Assembly (NCBI GenBank): GCA_030825115.1
Contig: JAPJQL010000014.1
Coordinates: forward strand, 4,839-68,838
Direction: 5' to 3'
DNA from: Lachnospiraceae bacterium
GTDB taxonomy: Bacteria > Bacillota > Clostridia > Lachnospirales > Lachnospiraceae
Length of the DNA stretch: 64,000 bases
The notes under the pieces were generated by a model. The model did no database searches and was not told the origin of the DNA. It saw only the letters and a list, made by a program, of their open reading frames with translations. This document shows positions 14,347-21,526 of the stretch, in pieces. Position 1 is the stretch's first letter. Every line of letters starts with the position of its first letter. Position numbers and translations under genes: made by a program.

Positions 14347-14380
14347 TTGTGTATTTTTTGTATATCACTTGTGTATTTTT
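14347..14380 (+). repeat. Twin direct repeat, likely integrase arm-binding sites
   Basis: TTGTGTATTTTT occurs at 14,347-14,358 and again at 14,369-14,380, that is, 22 bases apart or two helical turns, immediately after the integrase stop codon. Pairs of short direct repeats here are typical arm-type sites of tyrosine integrases. The core attachment site should lie just to the right, between 14,381 and about 14,464. Confidence 0.6.
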
Positions 14381-14440
14381 ATCCTCTAATCCGACATTTT
14401 CAGATAATACAGACACCATAAAAACAACGCAAAATCAAAG

Positions 14441-14464
14441 GCGGGTGGATTTTACTCCACCCGC
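14441..14464. terminator. Inverted repeat at the spoIIIAG stop codon / element boundary
   Basis: GCGGGTGGA and TCCACCCGC form a perfect 9-bp stem with a 6-base loop that contains the TAA of spoIIIAG. T-rich sequence follows on both strands, weakly on each. It could terminate the integrase transcript, the spoIIIA transcript, or both, and is also a candidate for part of the attachment site. Confidence 0.5.
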
Positions 14465-15111
14465 TTTAGTACTTTTATCTTATGAGCCGGCAGGTCAAAT
14501 AATGCTTCCATTGCAGCAGAAATTTCTGCCCGCACTGTGGGACTTCCCCCGCCCGAGGCACTGATGATGATACCGGACAGTTCCGGGCGTAGCTCCTTTT
14601 CGATAATGGGGGCGCTCTGCCCGTCTCCGGTCGTGAACACGGTCGAAGAGCCATTCTCCTCATTTTCAATCTTCCTTGTCCCGCCGGCGCTGTCTTTTTC
14701 ATCGGTTATGGAGCGGGAGGAGCTGTTATCCGTGTGAACCACTTTCTGGGCAGAAGATTTGAGCACGATCATCACATCCACCTTGCCCACCCCATCCACA
14801 TTTTTCAGGATTTCCCGTACTCGCTGTTCCAATTCCGCTTCGTAGGAATTGCCGGGCCGGGCTGCTGCCGCAAGGGCCGCTTCTGCCCCGCCTGCGCCGG
14901 AATCTTCCTCCCACGCATCCGGCGAGATATCCCCGGCTCCCCCTCCCTGGGGTGCAGTTGTCTGAATCCCGCCAGCCCTGCCGGATGCGGATACCGCCCG
15001 GCTCTTTTGTGTCAGACTCTCCACCGGAAATGCCAGAATACAGAGTATGACTCCGATGGTCAGAAAAAACAGCCACTTATCCCTGCCCTTCCACGATTTG
15101 AATTTCAACAT
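14452..15111 (-). CDS. spoIIIAG: Stage III sporulation protein AG
   Basis: This 219-residue protein (family about 230) starts at ATG 15,111 (MLKFKSWKGRDKWLFFLTIG) behind GGAGGAAG. It has one N-terminal membrane segment, a disordered Gly/Ala/Ser-rich stretch, and a ring-building domain with YEAELEQRVREILKNVDGVGKVDVMIVL and a C-terminal ALFDLPAHKIKVLKRVE. SpoIIIAG forms the large ring of the mother cell to forespore channel. The C-terminus is intact. The prophage begins directly after the stop, where spoIIIAH is expected. The gene overlaps spoIIIAF by 35 bases. Confidence 0.93.
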   Translation of the reverse strand: MLKFKSWKGRDKWLFFLTIGVILCILAFPVESLTQKSRAVSASGRAGGIQTTAPQGGGAGDISPDAWEEDSGAGGAEAALAAAARPGNSYEAELEQRVREILKNVDGVGKVDVMIVLKSSAQKVVHTDNSSSRSITDEKDSAGGTRKIENEENGSSTVFTTGDGQSAPIIEKELRPELSGIIISASGGGSPTVRAEISAAMEALFDLPAHKIKVLKRVE

Positions 15112-15754
15112 ATGCTTCCTCCAGGTTATAATAAGATGCAATCTTCCTCCGCAGCCTGGCGACCGCCGCCCGCTCTTCTTCCTGCCGCTTTCTTTCTTCG
15201 GCATGGGGTATCCCCGTTTCTGTCTCATCTGTATGGCTGCCTGACGGCCCTATTTTTTCAATCGGGGATATGGTGATGTCTGTAGAATCCACGACTGCCG
15301 CGCCCAAAGGTTCCCCGGCCAGCGCCACCTTCATGGATACCGACTGCACCATCCCAAACCGTTCTGTCTCCTGCTCCCGCCCGATCGCGGCCCTGCACGC
15401 CAGCACGGTCAGTCCGCTGTCCTCTGCCATCATCGTCAGGTCCTGGCCTACGGCCTCCTCATATTGCAGGATCATCTGTTCCAGGCGCTGTTCTTCCACG
15501 CCCAGAAGTTCCTGCCTCAGATCGTCGGCCTGATAGCGGAACACAAAAGACTCATAATAATGGGCTATCTTGTCTTCCAGCCTCAGGCTGCCCGTAAATG
15601 GCTGCACCACCAGAAGGATCAGCACCATCCCGGCAAAAAGCTTTAGATATTTGCCATACTTTTTTCCCGGAAGCAGATTATCCAGGATCGACATAAACAA
15701 GATATAGCAGGTAATATTGCGAAGCCATCCATACAGCCCTTCGATCGTTCCCAC
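15077..15754 (-). CDS. spoIIIAF: Stage III sporulation protein AF
   Basis: This protein of about 222-225 residues has two N-terminal membrane segments (NITCYILFMSILDNLLPGKKYGKYLKLFAGMVLILLVVQPF region) and an alpha/beta C-terminal domain, as in SpoIIIAF, plus a Glu/Arg-rich stretch near the end. The start is odd. GTG at 15,754 directly abuts the Shine-Dalgarno AAGGAGG (15,760-15,754), whereas an in-frame ATC at 15,745 sits at the ideal 8-base spacing and matches where family members begin. No ATG, TTG or other GTG is available nearby. Part of the SpoIIIA channel complex in the outer forespore membrane. Confidence 0.88.
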   Translation of the reverse strand: MGTIEGLYGWLRNITCYILFMSILDNLLPGKKYGKYLKLFAGMVLILLVVQPFTGSLRLEDKIAHYYESFVFRYQADDLRQELLGVEEQRLEQMILQYEEAVGQDLTMMAEDSGLTVLACRAAIGREQETERFGMVQSVSMKVALAGEPLGAAVVDSTDITISPIEKIGPSGSHTDETETGIPHAEERKRQEEERAAVARLRRKIASYYNLEEAYVEIQIVEGQG

Positions 15755-15796
15755 CTCCTTTTTCTCCGCTTACCCGTCCCCGGATCTGCCAAATCC

Positions 15797-17026
15797 TCAT
15801 GCCAGATACGACACATTGGTTCCCGCACAGATGAGCGCAATGGTAAGGACAAACAGGAGCAGGGAGGAAACCACCAGCCCCAAAAGCAGCTTTTGTCCGT
15901 CCGCCACACTGCTGATGCATGCCACCAGCCGCTTATCGCAGACCGGCTGCATCATGGCCGCAACACCCCGGTACAAAAAAAGCAGCACGAGCAGTTTTAA
16001 CACCGGAACCAGGCTGACGAGCACCAGCAGTATCACCGCCGCCGCCCCCATCGTATTTTTGATCAGGACTCCTGAGCCAAGCATGATCTTTGTCACTGCG
16101 CCTGCCCCCTGCCCGATGCCGGGAATGACCTGAAGCAGCTTCTGCACCCCTGCCGTATGCACGGAATCCGCATAGGGGAGCACCAGCCCCTGGATCACCT
16201 GAAATCCCAACACGATGCCGATCAGCGATTTGGTCCCCCACTCCACCCCGGTCTTGATCAGCCCGGTCAGCTTTGACAACATGTCCTCTTTTGTGATATG
16301 CCCCGCCATGACCAGCAGGATATAAATCTGGGTGACCGGCACCAGCATACTCACATACATCCACTGCACCGCCGTGATCAAAAACAGGACAACTTCATAC
16401 CAGGCCACCGACGAAAGGCTTCCCCCCGCCCAGGCCACCGTCATAAAGTATGCGGGTATCAGGGCTTTCAGAAATTCCATCTGTTTTTCCAGCACCTCTT
16501 TTGCAATCGTCACGCTGTCTGCAAATCCAGCCGCAAGGACCGTAAATGCCAACAGGTATGTCATGAAAAATCCCGTCTCCGAAATCTGGCTTCCGGTAAA
16601 GATATCCGAAAAATTGGCAAACACGGCTCCGATCAGCCCCAGGGCCAGCAGCTGCCCTGCCATCTGTCCGCCTCTGGAGATTTCCCGCACAAGCGCGTCC
16701 CTGGCAGCCGACAAGATCATCCCCCCGGCTGCTTTCCCATTGCCCGCCAGCAGCTCTTTCATCAGGCCGCTAAACGTCATGCCTGCTCCTGCCCCGTCTG
16801 TCTCCTGTTTTAAAAACCGGTCCAGCTCCGACCAGTCAGCCGGTCCTTCGGGAATCACATTGTCCAGTCCGTCCAGGGAAGCTCCTTGTTCTGCTGCCAG
16901 CGCCGTCCCCGTAAATCCGGTGATTCCGGCCAGCAGACCAACTGCCGCAAAGACTGCCGCAAAGATCCTCCAAGATCCCATCCGGCCGCTTCCCGGATAC
17001 CGCCCTGTTCCCCGTCCCGGTTTCAT
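15797..17026 (-). CDS. spoIIIAE: Stage III sporulation protein AE
   Basis: This 409-residue multipass protein starts at ATG 17,026, overlapping the spoIIIAD stop as ATGA. The N-terminus has an Arg-rich stretch and a signal-like hydrophobic segment (FAAVFAAVGLLAGITGFTGTALA). An extracytoplasmic region follows, then about seven membrane segments from residue 140 on, which is the SpoIIIAE layout. It is thought to be the transporter-like core of the SpoIIIA channel that sustains late forespore transcription. A longer frame upstream only covers spoIIIAD in another frame. Confidence 0.95.
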   Translation of the reverse strand: MKPGRGTGRYPGSGRMGSWRIFAAVFAAVGLLAGITGFTGTALAAEQGASLDGLDNVIPEGPADWSELDRFLKQETDGAGAGMTFSGLMKELLAGNGKAAGGMILSAARDALVREISRGGQMAGQLLALGLIGAVFANFSDIFTGSQISETGFFMTYLLAFTVLAAGFADSVTIAKEVLEKQMEFLKALIPAYFMTVAWAGGSLSSVAWYEVVLFLITAVQWMYVSMLVPVTQIYILLVMAGHITKEDMLSKLTGLIKTGVEWGTKSLIGIVLGFQVIQGLVLPYADSVHTAGVQKLLQVIPGIGQGAGAVTKIMLGSGVLIKNTMGAAAVILLVLVSLVPVLKLLVLLFLYRGVAAMMQPVCDKRLVACISSVADGQKLLLGLVVSSLLLFVLTIALICAGTNVSYLA

Positions 17027-17409
17027 GACAAAAACCCCTGCAGTGTCTCCATCAGCGCCAGAAGGATCGGCATACTCACCGCCAGAATCGACAATTTCCC
17101 GAAGATTTCTATCTGTGTCCCGATCGAGCCATACCCCGCATCCTTGCAGATCCCGGAGGCAAACTCCGCAATATAGGTAATCCCCGTCATCTTCAGAAGC
17201 GTTGTCAGATAAACCCGGTTGATCTTTATAAAATCCTGTACCTGGCGCATGGCATCCAGTATGGTTTCCAGCTTGGAAATCCCGTAGAAAAAGATAAAGC
17301 ATCCGGCTGCCGCCGCCAGATAAGTCCCGTACTCTCCTTTTACTCCTTTCATCTGTACCGCAAGAAGGACTGCCGTGATTCCTACAATCCCGATCGTTAT
17401 TACCGTCAT
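17023..17409 (-). CDS. spoIIIAD: Stage III sporulation protein AD
   Basis: This 128-residue membrane protein (family about 130) has helices at residues 1-20, 28-50 and in the C-terminal half, with the conserved YITTLLKMTGITYIAEFASGICKDAGY-like region (here beginning VYLTTLLKMTG) and KLSILAVSMPILLALMETL. It is a small subunit of the SpoIIIA complex. It is flanked by spoIIIAC (8 bases) and spoIIIAE (4-base overlap), giving the canonical order. Confidence 0.95.
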   Translation of the reverse strand: MTVITIGIVGITAVLLAVQMKGVKGEYGTYLAAAAGCFIFFYGISKLETILDAMRQVQDFIKINRVYLTTLLKMTGITYIAEFASGICKDAGYGSIGTQIEIFGKLSILAVSMPILLALMETLQGFLS

Positions 17410-17417
17410 GCCATCAC

Positions 17418-17612
17418 CTACAATGCAAACAGATTTTTTATGGTTTCAAACAGCTCATAGATATAAGGCACCATCCAGAACAGGACCAGGATCAAACCGG
17501 CAAGGCTGGTCAAAAATGCCTGCTCCTCCCTGCCGCTGTGCTTGAGCACCTGGCAGATGACGGACACCAGTATCCCTACCGCGGCTATTTTAAATATCAG
17601 ATTGACTCCCAT
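17418..17612 (-). CDS. spoIIIAC: Stage III sporulation protein AC
   Basis: This 64-residue protein has two membrane segments (LIFKIAAVGILVSVICQVL and FLTSLAGLILVLFWMVPYI) and the characteristic HSGREEQAFL turn. I chose ATG 17,612 (MGVNLIFKIA), with GGAGAAAGGGG upstream; the longer frame from 17,654 adds a charged, non-conserved leader. The length matches the family (about 65). Confidence 0.95.
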   Translation of the reverse strand: MGVNLIFKIAAVGILVSVICQVLKHSGREEQAFLTSLAGLILVLFWMVPYIYELFETIKNLFAL

Positions 17613-17667
17613 CCCTACCCCTTTCTCCTCCGGTTCTCCGCCTTGTTCCGGCACGTTCCGGTATGAT

Positions 17668-18201
17668 TCAGCTTAATAATATGGCAAGGAACAGACCGCC
17701 CATCACGCCCAGGCTGGTATACAGCCTGCTCCGCTCCTGCTTATGTTCTCTGAGTCCCTGTATCTCCAAATCCAGCTGTTCCAGAAAGAGCAAAAGGTTT
17801 CGCTCCTGCATGTCCCGGTCCATAAATCCCAGATGCTCCCCCATCCCGGCCAGGTTCTGCCTGTCCTTCTCCGTCATAGCCGTCTCCTGCCCAAGCCCTT
17901 TTATCTCATCCTTCCATATCTGGATCAACGGTTCGCCCTGCTGCTCCCGAATCCGCTCTGCCACCTGCAAAAACAGCTCCGACAACGCCCCCTGTGTCCG
18001 CCTTCCCACCGCGTCAAAGGCCTCTTCCAGCGGAGCATTGGCATAGATGATCTGTCCCTTCAGAAGAAATATCATCTGGCGGAGCTGCTCCAGTGTCTTT
18101 AACCGTTCCCCGTACCGCGCAGCCATCCAAAATCCATACCCCGAAGTCCCCGTCACGATCAGGATACAGCCTGCTGTCTTCATCCAGATGCTAATTGTCA
18201 T
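17668..18201 (-). CDS. spoIIIAB: Stage III sporulation protein AB
   Basis: This 177-residue protein has membrane segments at both ends (residues 7-26 and 155-175) and a soluble helical middle. That middle has the LEQLRQMIFLLKGQIIYANAPLEEAFDAVGRR segment shared with type II secretion GspF-like folds, as known for SpoIIIAB. It should be the platform protein partnering the SpoIIIAA ATPase. It overlaps spoIIIAA by 11 bases. Confidence 0.95.
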   Translation of the reverse strand: MTISIWMKTAGCILIVTGTSGYGFWMAARYGERLKTLEQLRQMIFLLKGQIIYANAPLEEAFDAVGRRTQGALSELFLQVAERIREQQGEPLIQIWKDEIKGLGQETAMTEKDRQNLAGMGEHLGFMDRDMQERNLLLFLEQLDLEIQGLREHKQERSRLYTSLGVMGGLFLAILLS

Positions 18202-19162
18202 AGTTTATCCCACCCGCCGGATATAGTTTATTCCCCCTGGAATCGTAGATCTGGTCCACGTTTCCAACCCTGCCCCGGTTGTTCAGGATGATATACCGCT
18301 CAAACCACTTTTCCTGCACCAGCTTACGGAGCACCGGCTTCTGCTTGATATCTTCGATGGAGCTGCCGTGAACGGTGGCGATCAGCTTACAGCCGCAATT
18401 CATCACATATTCGATCGCTTCCAAGTCTTCCCGGCTTCCAATCTCGTCCACCGCGATCACGCGGGGAGACATGGTGCGGATCAGCATCATCATGCCCTTC
18501 GCTTTGGGACAGCAGTCCAGGATATCGGTGCGGATGCCAAGCTCATTCTGAGGCACCCCCTGGTAACAGGCCCCGATTTCAGATCGTTCGTCAATCACGC
18601 CGACCGTCATCCCCGGCTCGCTTTCAGTCCCGTTTGAGACCTGACGGATGATGTCCCGCAGCAGTGTGGTCTTCCCGCAGCGGGGCGGCGAGATGATCAG
18701 GGTATGTAAAATATCCCCGCCTTCGTAAAGGTAGGGAAGCACTCCGGCGGCACAGCCCCGGATCTGGTGGGAAAGGCGCACGTTAATAAAGGATATGAAC
18801 TTCATGGTCCTGATACCGGATTCATCCGAGATGGTCTTTCCGGCGATCCCGATCCGGTGACCGCCCTGGATGGTGATGAACCCCTGTCTCATCTCCTCCT
18901 CAAACGCATACAGGGAGTAGCTGCTCATGTATTCCATGGTTTCTTTCAGCTCCTGCCGGGATACAATATATGCCTCTTCGGCACGCTTGCTCAAATTCCC
19001 TTCTGGAGTAATGTAATATTCGTGGTTGTTGCAGATCATAAGAAGTGGGGCATGTACCCTGAGCCGGATTTCCTGCACCTGCTCGAAATCCACGGATACC
19101 TGCCTGAGAATCATTCTGATATCTTTTGAAAAAATCTTGATCAGTTCGTCCTTTTTATTCAA
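18191..19162 (-). CDS. spoIIIAA: Stage III sporulation protein AA, secretion-type ATPase
   Basis: This 323-residue ATPase has an N-terminal domain (IRLRVHAPLLMICN, YSLYAFEEEMRQGFITIQGGHRIGIAG), Walker A in ISPPRCGKTTLLRDI and a Walker B-like RVIAVDEIGSREDLEAI, then ATVHGSSIEDI. It energises the SpoIIIA channel. The likely start is TTG 19,162, 5 bases after GGGGAGGGG; the ATG at 19,180 lies within that site's upstream arm. It is first in the operon and read from the sigma-E-like promoter just upstream. Confidence 0.94.
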   Translation of the reverse strand: MNKKDELIKIFSKDIRMILRQVSVDFEQVQEIRLRVHAPLLMICNNHEYYITPEGNLSKRAEEAYIVSRQELKETMEYMSSYSLYAFEEEMRQGFITIQGGHRIGIAGKTISDESGIRTMKFISFINVRLSHQIRGCAAGVLPYLYEGGDILHTLIISPPRCGKTTLLRDIIRQVSNGTESEPGMTVGVIDERSEIGACYQGVPQNELGIRTDILDCCPKAKGMMMLIRTMSPRVIAVDEIGSREDLEAIEYVMNCGCKLIATVHGSSIEDIKQKPVLRKLVQEKWFERYIILNNRGRVGNVDQIYDSRGNKLYPAGGINYDN

Positions 19163-19185
19163 CTTCGCCCCTCCCCTCATAGTAC

Positions 19186-19214
19186 AATATATGAGGAGAG
19201 GGGAAATTTATGCC
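19186..19214 (-). promoter_or_regulatory. Sigma-E-type promoter of the spoIIIA operon, overlapped by a long inverted repeat
   Basis: On the minus strand GGCATAAA (19,207-19,214) and CATATATT (19,186-19,193) are 13 bases apart. They match the mother-cell sigma-E consensus (KCATATT, 12-14 bases, CATACAMT) at most positions. A 13-bp near-perfect inverted repeat (19,168-19,203) overlaps the -10 and the Shine-Dalgarno. Transcription should begin in its loop, so the RNA would hold only one arm and the ribosome binding site would stay free. Confidence 0.65.
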
Positions 19215-19254
19215 AGGGCATGTCTGAAAATAAATATTGCCGGAAAGCGGACTG

Positions 19255-19989
19255 TCACCCTCCAAGCAGGGCGCCGGAGGCGTCAAACGTATAGTTCGTA
19301 CCGTCAACGGTATACTCCCCCGTCACCATGGCCCCGTCCGGTCCGCAATAGTAGCGTGTCCCATTCCCGTCAACCCATCCGGTCACCATATAGCCATTGA
19401 CGTCAAAATAATACCATTTGCCGGACGCCGTATCCTCGCACCAGCTGTTGACAGGATAGAATCCGTCGGAACGCTCGTACCACCAGCCCCTGTCATTCTG
19501 CTTCCACTGCCAGGTATAGACAATGCCTGAATTCGGTGTTGGCTCAGACGCCTGACCGTTCGCACCGGGGCCGGAATTTTTGGTATCGACCCTGCCTCCG
19601 TTTTTCATCAGCTCCGCAAAGGCTTCATCGATATACGTAGAATCTGAATAATCAGACCAATAGCCATTGCTGAAATCCTTCCCTTTTGCAAGCGCACGTA
19701 CCCGGAATGTGTACTCTCCTGCACGGGTCATCTTGCGCTCAAAATCATATTTGAGCTTCTTTGTCTTGATGGTATCGACCCTGCTGTCATTGCAGTAAAG
19801 ATAGACCTCATATTGAGAGGCGTCTTCCACAGCTTCCCAGGTTGCGACCGTTACATTGTCATCATCCCACCATACATCGGATACCGTGTCCAGGCGGGTT
19901 GCCGCCCATGAGGTAAATGCTGTCCCAATCGCCAGGGCAGCAAGTGCAGTGAGCAGTATGATTCCCTTTTTTACATATTTTCCTGCCAT
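19255..19989 (-). CDS. Secreted protein with fibronectin-like region and cell-wall-binding repeats
   Basis: This 244-residue protein has a signal peptide (MAGKYVKKGIILLTALAALAIGTAFTSWA). A beta-rich domain with fibronectin III character (about residues 35-125; SQYEVYLYCNDSRV, YTFRVRALAKG) is followed by a Ser/Pro/Gly linker. The C-terminus has choline-binding-like wall repeats (WQWKQNDRGWWYERSDGFYPVNSW, GKWYYFDVNGYMVTGWVDGNG, and a third). It should be exported and attached non-covalently to the wall. No catalytic domain is visible. It follows the spoIIIA promoter region but reads the same way, so it is upstream of the sporulation operon and may be independent of it. Confidence 0.85.
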   Translation of the reverse strand: MAGKYVKKGIILLTALAALAIGTAFTSWAATRLDTVSDVWWDDDNVTVATWEAVEDASQYEVYLYCNDSRVDTIKTKKLKYDFERKMTRAGEYTFRVRALAKGKDFSNGYWSDYSDSTYIDEAFAELMKNGGRVDTKNSGPGANGQASEPTPNSGIVYTWQWKQNDRGWWYERSDGFYPVNSWCEDTASGKWYYFDVNGYMVTGWVDGNGTRYYCGPDGAMVTGEYTVDGTNYTFDASGALLGG

Positions 19990-20040
19990 AATGAAACCTC
20001 CTTCTGATATAAGCTTATGAAAAATTTCTCTCCTGTATCT

Positions 20041-20520
20041 TCACTTGTGATACGGCTCCCCCGCAATGATCCGGTAGCTTCGGTACACCTGCTCCAGCAG
20101 TACCACCCGCATCAGCTGATGGGGAAATGTCATCTTCGAAAAGCTGAGCAGATAATCCGCCCGCTTTAACACTTCCTCAGACAGCCCGAGGGAACCGCCG
20201 ATGATAAACGTGATCTGGCTCTGCCCGCCGATCCCAAGCTGATCGATCTTTCCCGCCAGCTCCTCCGAATCCAGCATCTTTCCCTCAATCGCCAGCGCGA
20301 TCACATAGGAACCGTCTTTGATCTGGGAAAGGATCCGCTCCCCCTCCCGCCGTTTGATCTGAAGCTCCTCCAGCTCGCTGGCCCTGTCCGGCGTCTTTTC
20401 ATCCGGGACCTGCACGATCTCCAGCTTACAGTACCGGCCCAGGCGCTTGGCATATTCCCCGATCGCCTCTGTATAAAACTTCTCCTTGATCTTCCCAACT
20501 GCAATCAATGTAATCTTCAT
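20041..20520 (-). CDS. rlmH: 23S rRNA (pseudouridine-1915-N3)-methyltransferase
   Basis: This 159-residue SPOUT methyltransferase matches RlmH in length and motifs: MKITLIAVGKIKEKFYTEAIGEYAKRL at the start, ITFIIGGSLGLSEEV for the SAM-binding knot, and the C-terminal LSFSKMTFPHQLMRVVLLEQVYRSYRI signature. It methylates helix 69 of 23S rRNA. The start overlaps the stop of the esterase gene by 4 bases (ATGA), so the two are translated together. Confidence 0.97.
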   Translation of the reverse strand: MKITLIAVGKIKEKFYTEAIGEYAKRLGRYCKLEIVQVPDEKTPDRASELEELQIKRREGERILSQIKDGSYVIALAIEGKMLDSEELAGKIDQLGIGGQSQITFIIGGSLGLSEEVLKRADYLLSFSKMTFPHQLMRVVLLEQVYRSYRIIAGEPYHK

Positions 20521-21494
20521 GGCTGCTTCCTTCGTCCTGATTTTACCCGTTTTACTACTTTGCCATCCGGTTTCCGCCGGATATTATAGATGATCTGAAG
20601 AAATGCCGCCACTTCTTCCCAGGCTTCCTTGCTTTCGGGAATCATGTTCATCGCCATCTGAAATACGTGGAACATGCCGTCATAAACCGACAGCCTGAGC
20701 CTGCCGTGCGCCTCCCTGATCTTGTCAGCCACGGTCAGGCTGTCGCTGAGAAGCACTTCACAGCCGCCGACCTGCAAAAGCACCGGAGGCATCCCCTCAT
20801 AGCTTCCAAACACCGGGGACAGATACGGGTCTGCCGGGTCTGCATCACCGATATAAGAGGAGTTGTACAGCATATTGTCCTTCGTATTGCCAAACTGGGG
20901 GTCCTTCGTGTAGTTGTACTCGTGGCTCTCCCCGCTGCATGTCAGATCCGTCCACGGCGACATCACCAAAAGCCCTGCCGGCATCGGCAGCCCATGGTCG
21001 CGCAGCCACAGGGCGAGGGCAAGGGTCAGCCCCCCGCCTGCCGAATCCCCGGCGATGATCACCTTCTGCGGGTCGTACCGCTTCGTCTCCGTCAGCCACC
21101 GGTACGCGCAGATGGCGTCCTCAAGCGCCGCGGGATAGGGGAATTCCGGCGCAACCCGGTAGTCGATCGTGAGTACATCTCCGCCAAGACTGCGTTTGGA
21201 ATACCGGACAGCAAAATCACGGTACGTATTCTTCATCGGGCCGATATAACCGCCTCCGTGGAGCTGAAGGATCACCCGCCCGGTGCAGACCTCCGCCGGA
21301 CGCAGATACTCCATCTTAAAATGCTCCATCTCAATGATCTCGTATTCGTAGCCATCCGGACAGATCCAGGCCGGTTCAATCGGATTCATCCGGAATTCTC
21401 CGGTCTGGAAAGGATGTCCCATCGCGGACTCCATCATGTTCTTCATCATATCCCGCATCAGGACGCCCCGTATGCTCGCCTTTTTATTTCTCAT
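20517..21494 (-). CDS. Alpha/beta-hydrolase esterase, HSL type
   Basis: This 325-residue protein has the HSL/BD-FAE esterase hallmarks: the oxyanion motif LQLHGGGYIG, the nucleophile elbow IIAGDSAGGGL, Asp in DPADPYLSPVFG-type context and a C-terminal DGMFHVFQ carrying the catalytic His. No signal peptide is present, so it is cytoplasmic. The start has AGGAGG upstream. It lies 32 bases after the acyltransferase-like gene, suggesting a pair that makes and breaks an ester bond, but the substrate is unknown. Confidence 0.88.
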   Translation of the reverse strand: MRNKKASIRGVLMRDMMKNMMESAMGHPFQTGEFRMNPIEPAWICPDGYEYEIIEMEHFKMEYLRPAEVCTGRVILQLHGGGYIGPMKNTYRDFAVRYSKRSLGGDVLTIDYRVAPEFPYPAALEDAICAYRWLTETKRYDPQKVIIAGDSAGGGLTLALALWLRDHGLPMPAGLLVMSPWTDLTCSGESHEYNYTKDPQFGNTKDNMLYNSSYIGDADPADPYLSPVFGSYEGMPPVLLQVGGCEVLLSDSLTVADKIREAHGRLRLSVYDGMFHVFQMAMNMIPESKEAWEEVAAFLQIIYNIRRKPDGKVVKRVKSGRRKQP

Positions 21495-21526
21495 GTAACC
21501 TCCTGATCCTCTGCCTAAATCCGCCC

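Larger units (their letters stand above)
1..14380. mobile_element. Prophage / phage-derived integrative element (right-hand part; left end outside window)
   Basis: The block has the order of a temperate siphovirus early region: tyrosine integrase at the right edge, rightward CI-like repressor, leftward Cro-like repressor, then recombination (ERF), SSB, nuclease, primase, helicase, and a late-gene regulator of ArpU/sigma type. Terminase, capsid and lysis genes are not seen; they would be expected beyond position 1, downstream of the late regulator. The right boundary lies between the integrase stop (14,345) and the spoIIIAG stop (14,452). Genes from 10,553 to 13,109 are clearly more AT-rich than the rest, suggesting a separately acquired segment. 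No left attachment site can be assigned from this window. Confidence 0.9.
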
